DNA of 64,000 bases from UBA11612 sp964475755. GTDB taxonomy: Bacteria > Pseudomonadota > Alphaproteobacteria > Rhodospirillales > Rhodospirillaceae. The notes under the pieces are model-generated. The model did not search any database and was not told the origin of the DNA. It saw only the letters and a program-made list of their open reading frames with translations. Each line of letters begins with the position of its first letter. Within the stretch, counting starts at the first letter, position 1. Position numbers and translations under genes: made by a program. The stretch spans positions 152,007 to 216,006 of the forward strand of contig CAYYXR010000002.1 of NCBI GenBank assembly GCA_964475755.1. The letters run 5' to 3'. Below, one piece after another: positions 1-8,468 of this stretch.

Positions 1-294
1 AAAGGGTACCGATAGTCGCTGATTGACGCCGGAAAAGCTGAGGACAATCTCGAAATGCTCGTCGTCGACAACAAGATCCCAATACTGATGCTGAAGCACA
101 ATCGTCATCTCATTTGGATGAAGGGCACGCAAGGTGTCGGCCATCTCGACGCCGGGATGTGTAGTATCGAAGGTAATATAAAAGTGATGCGCACCTGGCA
201 GGCCTTGAGCCTCGGTAATCTTCAGCGCTTGACGCAAGACTCCCCTGAGGGCGTCTTCCACCATGCGTTCATAACTGAGTGTCGTAATGTCCAT
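1..294 (-). CDS. sspB: SspB-family ClpXP adaptor, 3' end cut by window edge
   Basis: Reading the minus strand from an ATG at 294 gives 98 residues starting MDITTLSYERM that run off the window. The segments VEDALRGVLRQAL, LPGAHHFYITFDT, PGVEM, MTIVLQHQYWDL and FEIVLSFSGV match the conserved core of alphaproteobacterial SspB. Known role of the family: it tethers tmRNA-tagged substrates to ClpX and speeds their degradation. The acidic C-terminal tail that docks on ClpX lies outside the window. No in-frame start exists just upstream, so the ATG at 294 is favoured although its ribosome site is weak. The tmRNA gene lies directly upstream on the same strand. Confidence 0.9.
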   Translation of the reverse strand, partial: MDITTLSYERMVEDALRGVLRQALKITEAQGLPGAHHFYITFDTTHPGVEMADTLRALHPNEMTIVLQHQYWDLVVDDEHFEIVLSFSGVNQRLSVPF

Positions 295-475
295 GACTAT
301 GTTTATAAGCAGAACATGTTCGTCGAGGCTATATCCAGTGTTTTTTTAAGGCATGCATTTTTAGTGCGTCTCTCAGCTTACCTACCGGTATTTGACACTC
401 TAATGCGCGTTAGGTTGCGTATTTAATGGGCGATTGACCAAATGCGCTGCATTCAAAGGGATATTCGAGATAAAG

Positions 476-755
476 TGGGGGGCTTCTGTTGCCCGGTGCC
501 CCCCGAACCGCGTTCACTGCCTAAGCAGCAACGGCGTACTCAACGTTGTCGTTGGCACTTTTAAGATTGGCCCGATAACGGCGGTACCATGCCGGGAACA
601 ACTACTGTCTTTACCACGCACGTCGAGCCTGTTTCGCCCCCGTAAGGCCCAGCGGAATATGGATTCCAGTCTGAGCGAAATGGTGGAGGCGCCGGGCACT
701 GCCCCCGGGTCCGCTACGCTTATTTCACAGCAGGTTTAGCGCCATAGCCGCTTAA
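476..755 (-). ncRNA. ssrA: Circularly permuted two-piece tmRNA (alphaproteobacterial ssrA)
   Basis: On the minus strand the acceptor piece comes first. It ends at 681 with GCGCCTCCACCA and contains a CCGGG/CCCGG T-arm with the GGCAGTG loop typical of alphaproteobacterial tmRNA. A 39-base intervening segment follows (680-642). The coding piece begins at 641 with GGGGGCGAAACAGGCTCGAC. Its tag frame runs from GCC at 556 to TAG at 521 and encodes ANDNVEYAVAA; with the alanine carried by the tRNA part the tag is AANDNVEYAVAA. A GGGGGG/CCCCCC stem (504-499 with 482-477) marks the 3' end. The precursor is expected to be cut into two base-paired RNAs. Outer ends are approximate. Role: rescue of stalled ribosomes and tagging for ClpXP. 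Confidence 0.93.
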
Positions 756-860
756 GCGGCCCCCACAATATAAGGCCGGACGGTTAATTTTGCCACACCG
801 GCTCTAGACTGCGGAAATTTCGGGGATTTTCCGCAGGTGGAATGGCGGTATAACAGGGGC

Positions 861-1655
861 ATGCAACAATATCTGGATTTGCTGGACCGCGTTCTGAAGG
901 ATGGCGCGAAGAAGTCCGACCGCACCGGAACCGGAACACTCAGTGTGTTTGGTCATCAAATGCGGTTCAATCTGGCGGACGGATTTCCGCTCCTCACCAC
1001 CAAAAAGCTGCACGTCAAATCGATCGTGCATGAGCTTCTATGGTTCCTGAAAGGGGACACAAATATCAAATATCTAACCGAGAACGGTGTCTCCATCTGG
1101 AATGAATGGGCGGACGAAAATGGCGACCTCGGCCCGGTGTACGGATACCAGTGGCGGTCTTGGCCGGCGCCGGACGGCACAAAGATCGATCAGATCAAAA
1201 ATCTCGTGAGTTCGATCCACACCAATCCGGATAGCCGCAGACATATCGTGACAGCCTGGAATCCGGCGGACGTGGAAGACATGGCGTTGCCGCCGTGCCA
1301 CTGCCTGTTTCAGTTTTACGTCGCGGACGGACGGTTGTCGTGTCAGCTTTATCAACGTAGTGCCGACATTTTCCTCGGCGTTCCGTTCAATATTGCGTCC
1401 TACGCCTTGCTGACATTGATGGTCGCCCAGGTGACCGGATTAGAGCCCGGTGACTTTGTTCATACTCTTGGCGACGCACACCTTTATTCGAATCATCTGG
1501 AACAAGCGCATATTCAATTGACACGCGCGCCGAGGCCTTTACCGCGTTTGGTACTTAATCCCGGCGTGGGGAACATTTTCGGTTTCCAATTTGAGGATTT
1601 TACGCTGGAGGGCTACGACCCGCACCCACACATTGCAGCGAAGGTGGCGGTCTAG
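861..1655 (+). CDS. thyA: Thymidylate synthase ThyA
   Basis: Converts dUMP to dTMP using methylenetetrahydrofolate, releasing dihydrofolate that FolA, encoded nearby, recycles. The 264 residues equal the E. coli length. The catalytic cysteine is Cys146 in PPCHCLFQFYV. The dUMP-binding YQRSADIFLGVPFNI segment and the N-terminal DRTGTGTLSVFGHQMRF block are intact. The ATG at 861 follows AGGGG and gives the standard start MQQYLDLL; an upstream in-frame ATG at 837 would add eight residues absent from the family. It is divergent from ssrA. Confidence 0.97.
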   Translation: MQQYLDLLDRVLKDGAKKSDRTGTGTLSVFGHQMRFNLADGFPLLTTKKLHVKSIVHELLWFLKGDTNIKYLTENGVSIWNEWADENGDLGPVYGYQWRSWPAPDGTKIDQIKNLVSSIHTNPDSRRHIVTAWNPADVEDMALPPCHCLFQFYVADGRLSCQLYQRSADIFLGVPFNIASYALLTLMVAQVTGLEPGDFVHTLGDAHLYSNHLEQAHIQLTRAPRPLPRLVLNPGVGNIFGFQFEDFTLEGYDPHPHIAAKVAV

Positions 1656-1672
1656 CCCAAGGCCCTTGAATC

Positions 1673-1709
1673 AAAAAGGGCGCCGGCTGATGTAGTGCAC
1701 GGCGCCCTT
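1673..1709 (-). terminator. Intrinsic terminator between thyA and the small secreted-protein gene
   Basis: A perfect 10-bp stem AAGGGCGCCG/CGGCGCCCTT encloses a 14-base loop. Read on the minus strand it is followed by TTTTTGATT, so it mainly terminates the small secreted-protein gene. It may also slow readthrough from thyA, since the two genes converge on it. Confidence 0.8.
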
Positions 1710-1736
1710 CCTAATTTAACTATGGTCGGCTGAGAA

Positions 1737-2033
1737 CTATTTGCCTTTGTTTTGGTAGGCTTCCTGAGCCGCATTCCATTTGGCAAGTGCCTCATTGTAT
1801 TCGTTGACTGTGCACTCGTTAAATTCGGCGAACTTGTTTGAATACTCTTCCAATCCGTTGATGGCTTCTTCCATCTCTTTACTGGTGGCCGTTGCGCCGT
1901 CATCGGGAATATCCGGTGGATTTGGTGTAGGCCCGCACGCCGTTTCCGCCGCCCAAGCGCCTGAAGCGCTCGCGAGCAGAACAGCTGCGGCCAACGCAGC
2001 TATCCGATTGGTTGCTGAAATCGTCGTTTTCAT
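1737..2033 (-). CDS. Small exported protein of unknown function
   Basis: A 98-residue protein with a clear signal peptide: basic MKTTISATNR, then a hydrophobic Ala/Leu stretch ending near ASGAWAAE. The mature part is about 70 residues, has two cysteines (ETACGP and NECTV), a Pro/Asp-rich linker, and a charged region rich in Glu, Asn and Ala likely to form a helical hairpin. The ATG at 2033 is preceded by a near-perfect AAGGAGG seven bases away, so strong translation is expected. A much longer in-frame reading through the upstream region has no support. I do not recognise the family; it is probably periplasmic, and the cysteines could form a disulfide. Confidence 0.75.
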   Translation of the reverse strand: MKTTISATNRIAALAAAVLLASASGAWAAETACGPTPNPPDIPDDGATATSKEMEEAINGLEEYSNKFAEFNECTVNEYNEALAKWNAAQEAYQNKGK

Positions 2034-2238
2034 GGTCGTTCCTCCTTGCGAATCTGACCTGTAATGTCGATGCCCGTTCCGTGAGGGTGGGCTGGATCGG
2101 GCGACAGATGCGCTCTCGCCAGCGCCCGCGCGAGGAGGTGCATCCAGGCTGCGGTATAGCGATTCTAGCACGGTGTTTCCGGCAAAGTCAGGGCATTTTC
2201 GGGTATTTTCTGGGGCGCAGGCGAGGTAAGAGCAAGGC

Positions 2239-2790
2239 ATGGCGAGCGACCACGAGAAATCATTGGGAATAGATGAGCTGCGCACACCTGTCGCCGTTGC
2301 GATGATTGTCGCCCGGGCGGAGAACGGCGTTATAGGTAAGGGCGGCGCGCTTCCCTGGCACATCTCAGAGGACTTGAAACACTTCAAGCGCATGACCGTC
2401 GGAAAACCGATCGTCATGGGACGCAAAACCTTCGAGTCTATTGGAAAGCCGCTGCCAAAGCGTACGAACATTGTCATAACGCGCAACCGCAACTGGTCGG
2501 CCGAGGGTGTGGTGACAGCTGAAGACCTCCCCACCGCTTTGGCGCTGGCCTTTGAGAATGCCCACAGCACGGGTGCCGATGAGGTCATGATTATTGGCGG
2601 AGCGGAGATTTATTCACAAGCGCTTACCCACGCCGCGCGGATATATCTGACGGAGGTTCATGCTGACTACGATGGTGACGCTGTGCTAGCTCTTGATCTT
2701 TCTGACTGGCGTGAAGTATCGAGAGAGCGGCGCCCGGCAAACGGCGATGGTGCACCTTCTTTCAGCTTTGTTGAGCTTCGGCGTGCCTAG
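2239..2790 (+). CDS. folA: Dihydrofolate reductase
   Basis: NADPH-dependent reduction of dihydrofolate to tetrahydrofolate. Motifs in order: VAMIVARAENGVIGKGGALPW (loop with the conserved substrate-pocket Trp), EDLKHFKRMT, PIVMGRKTFESIG (NADPH site), NIVITRN and EVMIIGGAEIYSQAL. It has an N-terminal extension of about 16 residues before the core strand, common in this class. It lies close to thyA but is separated from it by the small secreted-protein gene on the other strand. Its stop overlaps by 4 bases the stop of the convergent protease gene. Confidence 0.96.
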   Translation: MASDHEKSLGIDELRTPVAVAMIVARAENGVIGKGGALPWHISEDLKHFKRMTVGKPIVMGRKTFESIGKPLPKRTNIVITRNRNWSAEGVVTAEDLPTALALAFENAHSTGADEVMIIGGAEIYSQALTHAARIYLTEVHADYDGDAVLALDLSDWREVSRERRPANGDGAPSFSFVELRRA

Positions 2791-4877
2791 CCGGAGGCGG
2801 TTAAGGTGCATACTGCGGTCATGTCAGTGATCACTCCGGCTGCTTGATTGTCGACAAGCAGTTGAATGTAACCGGAAAACTGACTGTCTGCTTTTATCAC
2901 GTAGTGATACATGTTGCTGGCCGGATTGAAGGGCGGAAAAACGGACTCTTCAGCATCAGAAACATTTAGAAGTTTTTGCCCGTTGGCATCGATTGTACCG
3001 CTTGTAAACGTGCCAAGCCTATTTCCATTGCGCGCGTCATACATGGTGAATTGAATGTTTACAGGGTCGACCCCGGTGTTGTGGACGATCAGAGTTGAGG
3101 GGTAGCCATTGTCCAGTAACGAAGAATGCGCGCCAATGACGGTACGCGTATCGGATGTTGTCGTGCTGTCACAGGTGCTAAGATTTGTAAGCGTGCCGTC
3201 GGCGGGGCGCCACAGGACATGTTGGAAATAGCCCGAAAAAGTAGACCGAATTGAAACGGAATAAAAAGCAGGTATAGCGAAAGGTTGGTCGGCCCCGTTT
3301 TCGATATCTTTTATATAGAATTGCAGTTCGGCACCTGGGTCGATCGTCGAGCTGGTCCAGGTTCCAAGCACTTCTCCGCTCACGTAATTCGCCAAAGTGA
3401 CATCCACAGTTCCCGCCGCGCTGCCGGCGTTATAAAATCGCAAGAACGATTGGGATGTTAGCTGATCTGATGAAAAGACAGCTGCGACGCGCAAGCCCTC
3501 AGTGCTGCTCACCGCACCTTCCGGCGTATAGCTCATCCAGTCCGATACAAGTGATTGATTGAAACTTGAGTACCACGGACCGCCGGCCTCGTCGTTTACG
3601 CCGTCTCCATAGCTTAGGATGCCGACTAATCGGCGCTGCGCGGTGAACTGGTCGGTTGCAAAGAAGGGGCCCCCGGAATTACCGCCGCTGGCATCTATTG
3701 CAAATTCACGGACCGCTGAATTTTGCAATGAGCTTGAGCTAGACGTCGTTGCCCCTTCGTCAAAATACTGTGTTTGAACGGATTGGCCGTTCACGGATGC
3801 GGGATACCCTGCGCTTGTCACCGTATTAGTGGTATCTTGAAAGACGACGGGTATAAATGTGCCGGTGTACGTGAACGGTGTATCGAATTGAACTGCGGCA
3901 AAATCGTAGCGGTACTCAGTGGCGGCATAGCTGTCTTCGCCGGAAATTTCCGTCCAGGTTTGTGTTGTTTTGACAAAGGCCAAATCCGAATTGGAATAGG
4001 GGCTTACGGTATTGCTGCCCGGGGGCGATTGATATCGTCCCGGAAAAAAGAACGCCGCATTTAAAAATCCGCCCTCGCTGTTGTCGTGAATGCAGTGACC
4101 CGCCGTCAGAACCACGTATGCGCTGACGAGAGTTCCGCTGCAGCGAAAGCTGTTGCCGCTGGGGAAAGTCGCAACCAAATATCCAATCGTGTTCCAAGGG
4201 TAGGTCAGCGTGTTCGAAACGACGGCTCTGTCTTCGACGCCGACGGTCACTGGGCTTTTGTCGGACTCCATAAATGAAAACAGCGCCTCTAGGGGCGCCG
4301 TTGCGCTGTGATCGTTTTCATTGGGGGGCGAGAACCCCGCCTTCTTAAACGACTTTATGGCTGGGATGGGCGGTATCTCGATTCGGTTCGCCGGCTTTTC
4401 ATTTGCACCGGGCAATGGGGTTGGCTTGATGGCGCGTTTCAGCGGCATAGGCTTAACGTTCTGCGGCTCGGTGATGTTCTGTTGAAACGCCTGAGGTCTT
4501 TCGTTGTTCGAGGTGGCGTTTGCTTCCGGGGCCCCTACGTTTGACGCGTCCTTCAAAAAGGCACGCGCCTCACCCACGCTCATTTGCCGCGCTTCGGGTA
4601 CAATGAGGCTAATGCACGCGAGCCGCCGACTGCCGCCCACTTCCGCATAAATTTCATGCCATTCGTGATAGCGGCCGTTAATGACCTGACCCATGTGGCG
4701 TACGCCGGCTGCCGTAGCCGCATTGACGGATGCGCAATTGTAAGAGGAAAGATCCGGGATGTTGAATGGCCGACTCTGCGCCATTGCACTCTGCATCCCG
4801 CTCAGAATAGTGAGCGCAATCACGCCGCCTATTAGCGGCATCAGCTTATTGCAGAGATTGGAACAACGCGCGCGCAT
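2787..4877 (-). CDS. Secreted trypsin-like (V8/S1B-type) serine protease with tandem C-terminal beta modules
   Basis: A 696-residue protein with an N-terminal signal sequence (hydrophobic PLIGGVIALTIL, cleavage near AMAQ). Residues 40-200 are a poorly conserved Pro-rich pro-region. The protease domain follows, with catalytic His261 in LTAGHC, Asp325 in YRYDFAAVQF and Ser401 in ASGGNSGGPFF, and a CSGTLVS strand that normally pairs by disulfide with the His-loop cysteine. After the domain come two related modules (about 475-570 and 590-692) sharing LGTWTSSTID/LGTFTSGTID and STFSGYFQ/SQFSGYIQ. Such repeats suggest a surface- or polymer-binding role, by inference. No good ribosome site is seen at the chosen ATG, so the start could be an internal Met. 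Confidence 0.85.
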   Translation of the reverse strand: MRARCSNLCNKLMPLIGGVIALTILSGMQSAMAQSRPFNIPDLSSYNCASVNAATAAGVRHMGQVINGRYHEWHEIYAEVGGSRRLACISLIVPEARQMSVGEARAFLKDASNVGAPEANATSNNERPQAFQQNITEPQNVKPMPLKRAIKPTPLPGANEKPANRIEIPPIPAIKSFKKAGFSPPNENDHSATAPLEALFSFMESDKSPVTVGVEDRAVVSNTLTYPWNTIGYLVATFPSGNSFRCSGTLVSAYVVLTAGHCIHDNSEGGFLNAAFFFPGRYQSPPGSNTVSPYSNSDLAFVKTTQTWTEISGEDSYAATEYRYDFAAVQFDTPFTYTGTFIPVVFQDTTNTVTSAGYPASVNGQSVQTQYFDEGATTSSSSSLQNSAVREFAIDASGGNSGGPFFATDQFTAQRRLVGILSYGDGVNDEAGGPWYSSFNQSLVSDWMSYTPEGAVSSTEGLRVAAVFSSDQLTSQSFLRFYNAGSAAGTVDVTLANYVSGEVLGTWTSSTIDPGAELQFYIKDIENGADQPFAIPAFYSVSIRSTFSGYFQHVLWRPADGTLTNLSTCDSTTTSDTRTVIGAHSSLLDNGYPSTLIVHNTGVDPVNIQFTMYDARNGNRLGTFTSGTIDANGQKLLNVSDAEESVFPPFNPASNMYHYVIKADSQFSGYIQLLVDNQAAGVITDMTAVCTLTASG

Positions 4878-4971
4878 GTAATTCGCTTTGACTGCCTTCC
4901 GGTAAATTAATGTGCCGCAAAAAAATGGCGAATTTGCGATGATTTGGTCATCGTTTTCAGCTTACCGGGCT

Positions 4972-6063
4972 CTACCCCATTGAAATCCGCGGTGTCGCTT
5001 TTTTGTGGGCTCCCAATTTTTCCCAGATTTTTCGGGCAATTTCCAGATATGCCGCACTGTGAGGGGAACCCGGGTCCTGTACTGTGATTGGCGCGCCTTC
5101 GTCCGAAGTCTCGCGTATCTTGAGATCGAGCGGCACTTCCCCAAGAAATGGTGCATCGAGGTCTTCTGCCGCGCGCCGCGCGCCGCCGTGCGCAAATATC
5201 TCCTCCCGGTGGCCGCAATTGGAGCACACGTGATAGCTCATATTTTCGATAATACCGAGCACCGGTACTTCTACACGCCGGAACATATTCAGGCCCTTAC
5301 GGGCGTCCAATAGCGCAATGTCCTGCGGAGTAGATACGATCACCGCGCCCGCCAAGGGTACGCGCTGCGACATCGTCAGTTGTGTGTCCCCGGTGCCTGG
5401 CGGCATATCGACGACCATGACGTCGATATCGCCCCATTCCACGTCGCGCAGCATTTGCTCCAATGCGCCCATGACCATCGGACCACGCCAGATGATCGGG
5501 TTGTCTTCGGCAACCATGAAGCCGATGGACATGACCTTCACGCCGTGCGCCTCTAGCGGATAAACTCTTTTCCCATCCGAAACAGGCTTTTGAGTCGCAA
5601 GGCCAAACATGCGCGGCATGGACGGCCCGAACACGTCGGCGTCAAAAAGTGCAACCGCATGCCCCAACTGGGCGAGGGCGACGGCGATATTTGCGGCGGT
5701 GGTAGATTTACCGACGCCGCCTTTCCCCGAGGCGACGGCAACAATGTATTTGATGCTCGGCAGGGCCAGCTGCTCCCTCCGGGCCGGGCGTTGCTGAGAT
5801 GGTTCTGGCTTTTGCTTTTGTGCCGTCAGGATCACGAACGCCGCTGAAACTTCAGGCAGGGCGCGTATGATTTTTTCAGCGGCTGTTCTGACCGGTTCAA
5901 GCTGCTCTCCAAGCCGGGCCGGCACCTCCAAGGTGACGGTGACTTTGCCGTTTGAGATGAGGACGTCTTTCACCCAGTCCCGTGCGACAATATCCAATCC
6001 GCCGGTACCGGAATCGACGGTTTTCAGCGCGCTTATAATTTGATCCTGGCTTACAGACTTCAT
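4972..6063 (-). CDS. apbC: Iron-sulfur carrier ATPase Mrp/ApbC
   Basis: P-loop ATPase of the Mrp/NBP35 family that carries and delivers 4Fe-4S clusters. 363 residues: an N-terminal MIP18-like domain (1-80), a basic linker, then the deviant Walker A SGKGGVGKSTT (112-122), Walker B VMVVDMPPGTGD, and the cluster-binding pair Cys280-x2-Cys283 in HVCSNCG. The start is the ATG at 6063, which follows GGAG and matches the usual N-terminus MKSVSQDQIISAL; an in-frame extension to 6138 is unlikely. It is divergent from hflK. Confidence 0.94.
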   Translation of the reverse strand: MKSVSQDQIISALKTVDSGTGGLDIVARDWVKDVLISNGKVTVTLEVPARLGEQLEPVRTAAEKIIRALPEVSAAFVILTAQKQKPEPSQQRPARREQLALPSIKYIVAVASGKGGVGKSTTAANIAVALAQLGHAVALFDADVFGPSMPRMFGLATQKPVSDGKRVYPLEAHGVKVMSIGFMVAEDNPIIWRGPMVMGALEQMLRDVEWGDIDVMVVDMPPGTGDTQLTMSQRVPLAGAVIVSTPQDIALLDARKGLNMFRRVEVPVLGIIENMSYHVCSNCGHREEIFAHGGARRAAEDLDAPFLGEVPLDLKIRETSDEGAPITVQDPGSPHSAAYLEIARKIWEKLGAHKKATPRISMG

Positions 6064-6297
6064 GGCAACTCCAAGCAAAACCCGCAGGGACGATAATAGA
6101 TTAGCGGATCCCGTTGAAACCACTGCGCGGCGCCCCAATATGAATACACAGGGTAGTGGGTCTGGAATCCCATAGATTGTTGTCCGGCTTGCGTTGCGGC
6201 GGTATCGGCGTTGTCCTATAACGCCTTAAACGTCATTTTACGCGCAATTGCGCAGTCTCCGGGGACGGGGGAACCTATTAGGCAAAGGATTAGTCCA

Positions 6298-7428
6298 TTG
6301 TTTTACAAAAACCAAGGTGGAGGCCCCTGGGGCGGTGGGCCCTGGGGCGGCGGCAATGGCGGCGGCAACCCGTGGGGCGGGCGCCCCTCCGGCGGTGGCG
6401 GCGGGCCGCCTCCACCGGATTTGGAGGAATTGCTGCGTAGTGGCCAGGAAAAGCTCCGCCGGATGCTGCCCAAGGGCTTTGGCAACGCCAGGGCCCTGCT
6501 GCTGGCAGCGGCAGTCATCGTCCTTGTTTGGGGCGCGAGTGGCCTGTACCGCGTGCTTCCGGACGAGCAGGGCGTTGAACTCCTGTTCGGTCGATATGTA
6601 AAGACGACGCAGCCGGGTCTGAATTATTGGTTTCCATCGCCCATTGGTGAAGTCCTCAGGCCAAAGGTGACGCAGACAAATCAGGCAACGGTCGGCTTCC
6701 GTGGCTCGGAACCGAACGTGCGTGCCGTACCTCAAGAAAGCCTCATGCTGGCAGGCGACCAGAACATCGTCGATGTTTGGTTCGTTGTGCAGTGGCGCAT
6801 TCGCGACGCGGGTGATTTTCTCTTTAATATGCGTGATCCGGAAGGGACGGTGAAAGTCGCCGCCGAAAGCGCCGTGCGTGAAATCGTAGGCAAGAATCCT
6901 CTGCAAGCGGTGATGACGGACCAACGCGAGAGAATCGCGCAGGATTCACGCGACCTGCTTCAGGAAATTGTTGACGGATATGGGGCCGGTGTGACGATTC
7001 TCGACTTACGCATCCAGAAAGCTGACCCGCCTTCTGACGTCATTGATGCGTTTAACGAGGTGCAGCGCGCCAAGCAGGACGAAGAACGCCTGCGCAATGA
7101 GGCATTGGCCTATCGCAATGATATTATTCCAAGAGCAAAGGGTGAAGCCGCGCGCATGGTTGAATCCGCGACCGCGGAGAAGGAAAAACTGATCCGGGAA
7201 GCCGAGGGTCAAGCCGCGCGATTCGACGCATTCTATGAAACCTACGTCGCCGACAAGGACATAACCGTTCGGCGCATGTATCTGGAAGCCATGCAGGAAG
7301 TCTTGGGCCGCTCGGATAAGATCATTATGGATGAGCAGGGTGGCAGCGGCGTCGTGCCTTATCTGCCTCTTCCAGAATTACAGAGGCGGCAAACACCGCA
7401 GCCGCAGCCACAAGCGCAAGGAGGTTGA
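6298..7428 (+). CDS. hflK: HflK subunit of the membrane SPFH complex regulating FtsH
   Basis: One half of the HflK-HflC ring that surrounds and modulates the FtsH protease in the inner membrane. The best start is TTG at 6298, eight bases after AAAGGA, giving FYKNQGGGPWGGG, the expected Gly/Pro/Trp-rich HflK N-terminus. A TTG at 6211 would add 29 residues without homology. A transmembrane segment (ALLLAAAVIVLVWG) is followed by the SPFH/band-7 domain and a charged helical region rich in Glu, Arg and Ala. The stop overlaps the ribosome site of hflC. Confidence 0.94.
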   Translation: MFYKNQGGGPWGGGPWGGGNGGGNPWGGRPSGGGGGPPPPDLEELLRSGQEKLRRMLPKGFGNARALLLAAAVIVLVWGASGLYRVLPDEQGVELLFGRYVKTTQPGLNYWFPSPIGEVLRPKVTQTNQATVGFRGSEPNVRAVPQESLMLAGDQNIVDVWFVVQWRIRDAGDFLFNMRDPEGTVKVAAESAVREIVGKNPLQAVMTDQRERIAQDSRDLLQEIVDGYGAGVTILDLRIQKADPPSDVIDAFNEVQRAKQDEERLRNEALAYRNDIIPRAKGEAARMVESATAEKEKLIREAEGQAARFDAFYETYVADKDITVRRMYLEAMQEVLGRSDKIIMDEQGGSGVVPYLPLPELQRRQTPQPQPQAQGG

Positions 7429-7430
7429 TC

Positions 7431-8291
7431 ATGAGCACAAGACTCGTTGCGACTGTTGTTATTCTCGCCGCTGTGGTCATCGCAGCTTTAAGTTCGATGT
7501 TTACCGTGCATCAAACGCAGCAAGCGTTGGTGCTGCAATTCGGCGATCCTCGCCGCGTCATTACGGAACCGGGTCTCCATTTCAAAGTCCCGTTTATTCA
7601 AAACGTTCTGTATTACGAATCGCGTATTCTGGAGCTTGATCCGCAAGGGCAGGATATGGCGCTGGTCGATCAACGCCGTATCAACGTTGATTCATTCGCC
7701 CGCTACAGGATCACCGATCCGTTGAAATTTTATCAGACGGTGATGACCGACACTGCGTTTCGCGACCGTTTTGGGAACATCTTGAACGGGAGCGTGCGTG
7801 ATGCCCTTGGCCGTGCGGACCTGTCCGACGTGCTCGGTGATACCCGCCGCGAAGTCATGCGGCAAATCACCGAAGCGGTGAGGCGCCGGGCACCCGAATT
7901 TGGCGTGGAAGTCGTTGAGGTGCGCATTGGTCGGACGGAACTAACGGCCGACACCACGCAAGCCACGTATAACCGCATGCGTTCCGACCGTATGGCCGAG
8001 GCGGCGGATTTCCGCGGCCGAGGTCAGGAGCAGAAGCTGCGTATCGAAGCGGAAGCTGACCGCGAGCGCACCGTGTTGATTGCCGAAGCCGAAAAGCAGG
8101 CACAGACGCTCATCGGTGAAGGCGAAGCTCAGAGCCGTAAGATATTGAATGCGTCTCAGGGGCGTGACCCGCAGTTCTATGCCTTCTTCCGCGCCATGGA
8201 GGCATATCGTTCTGCATTGGGAGATGGGACCACCATGGTGCTCAGCCCGAAGTCGGAATTTTTCAGGTATTTCGATCAATTGCCTCGTTAG
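7431..8291 (+). CDS. hflC: HflC subunit of the membrane SPFH complex
   Basis: Partner of HflK. 286 residues: an N-terminal membrane anchor (VATVVILAAVVIAALSSMF), an SPFH domain with VLQFGDPRRVITEPGLHFK, then the long Glu/Ala/Arg helical segment (AEADRERTVLIAEAEKQAQ). The ATG at 7431 follows AAGGAGG with ideal spacing, only 2 bases after the hflK stop, so the genes should be translationally coupled. A TTG two codons earlier is less likely. Confidence 0.96.
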   Translation: MSTRLVATVVILAAVVIAALSSMFTVHQTQQALVLQFGDPRRVITEPGLHFKVPFIQNVLYYESRILELDPQGQDMALVDQRRINVDSFARYRITDPLKFYQTVMTDTAFRDRFGNILNGSVRDALGRADLSDVLGDTRREVMRQITEAVRRRAPEFGVEVVEVRIGRTELTADTTQATYNRMRSDRMAEAADFRGRGQEQKLRIEAEADRERTVLIAEAEKQAQTLIGEGEAQSRKILNASQGRDPQFYAFFRAMEAYRSALGDGTTMVLSPKSEFFRYFDQLPR

Positions 8292-8468
8292 CGGCGGCCT
8301 ATACCAATAACAGCCTGTAACATCTCGCCTTTTTGGCGGGCCGATACGATGTGCGCGCGAGGTAACAGGTTTGCCATAAAAGATACATTGTCCCGACTTG
8401 CTGATGCCCAGACTTCCGGCGACAATCGATTTATGCCTGCATTTTCACATGCCCAGGGAGGGCCGGTT

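Noticed and set aside
55..426. 123-codon plus-strand reading frame
   Set aside because: It is the antisense of the SspB coding frame, which has clear homology.
391..430. TTGACA at 391-396 as a sigma-70 -35 element
   Set aside because: No acceptable -10 element at 16-18 bases and no plus-strand gene follows.
434..739. 101-codon plus-strand reading frame
   Set aside because: It lies wholly over the minus-strand tmRNA gene; its sequence is explained by the RNA.
2034..2588. N-terminal extension of the small secreted protein over folA
   Set aside because: It has no homology, overlaps folA in antisense, and the internal ATG has a near-perfect ribosome site and signal peptide.
6310..6420. GGTGGAGGC/GGCGGTGGC repeats that look like a tandem DNA repeat
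   Set aside because: They encode the Gly/Pro/Trp-rich N-terminus normal for HflK.
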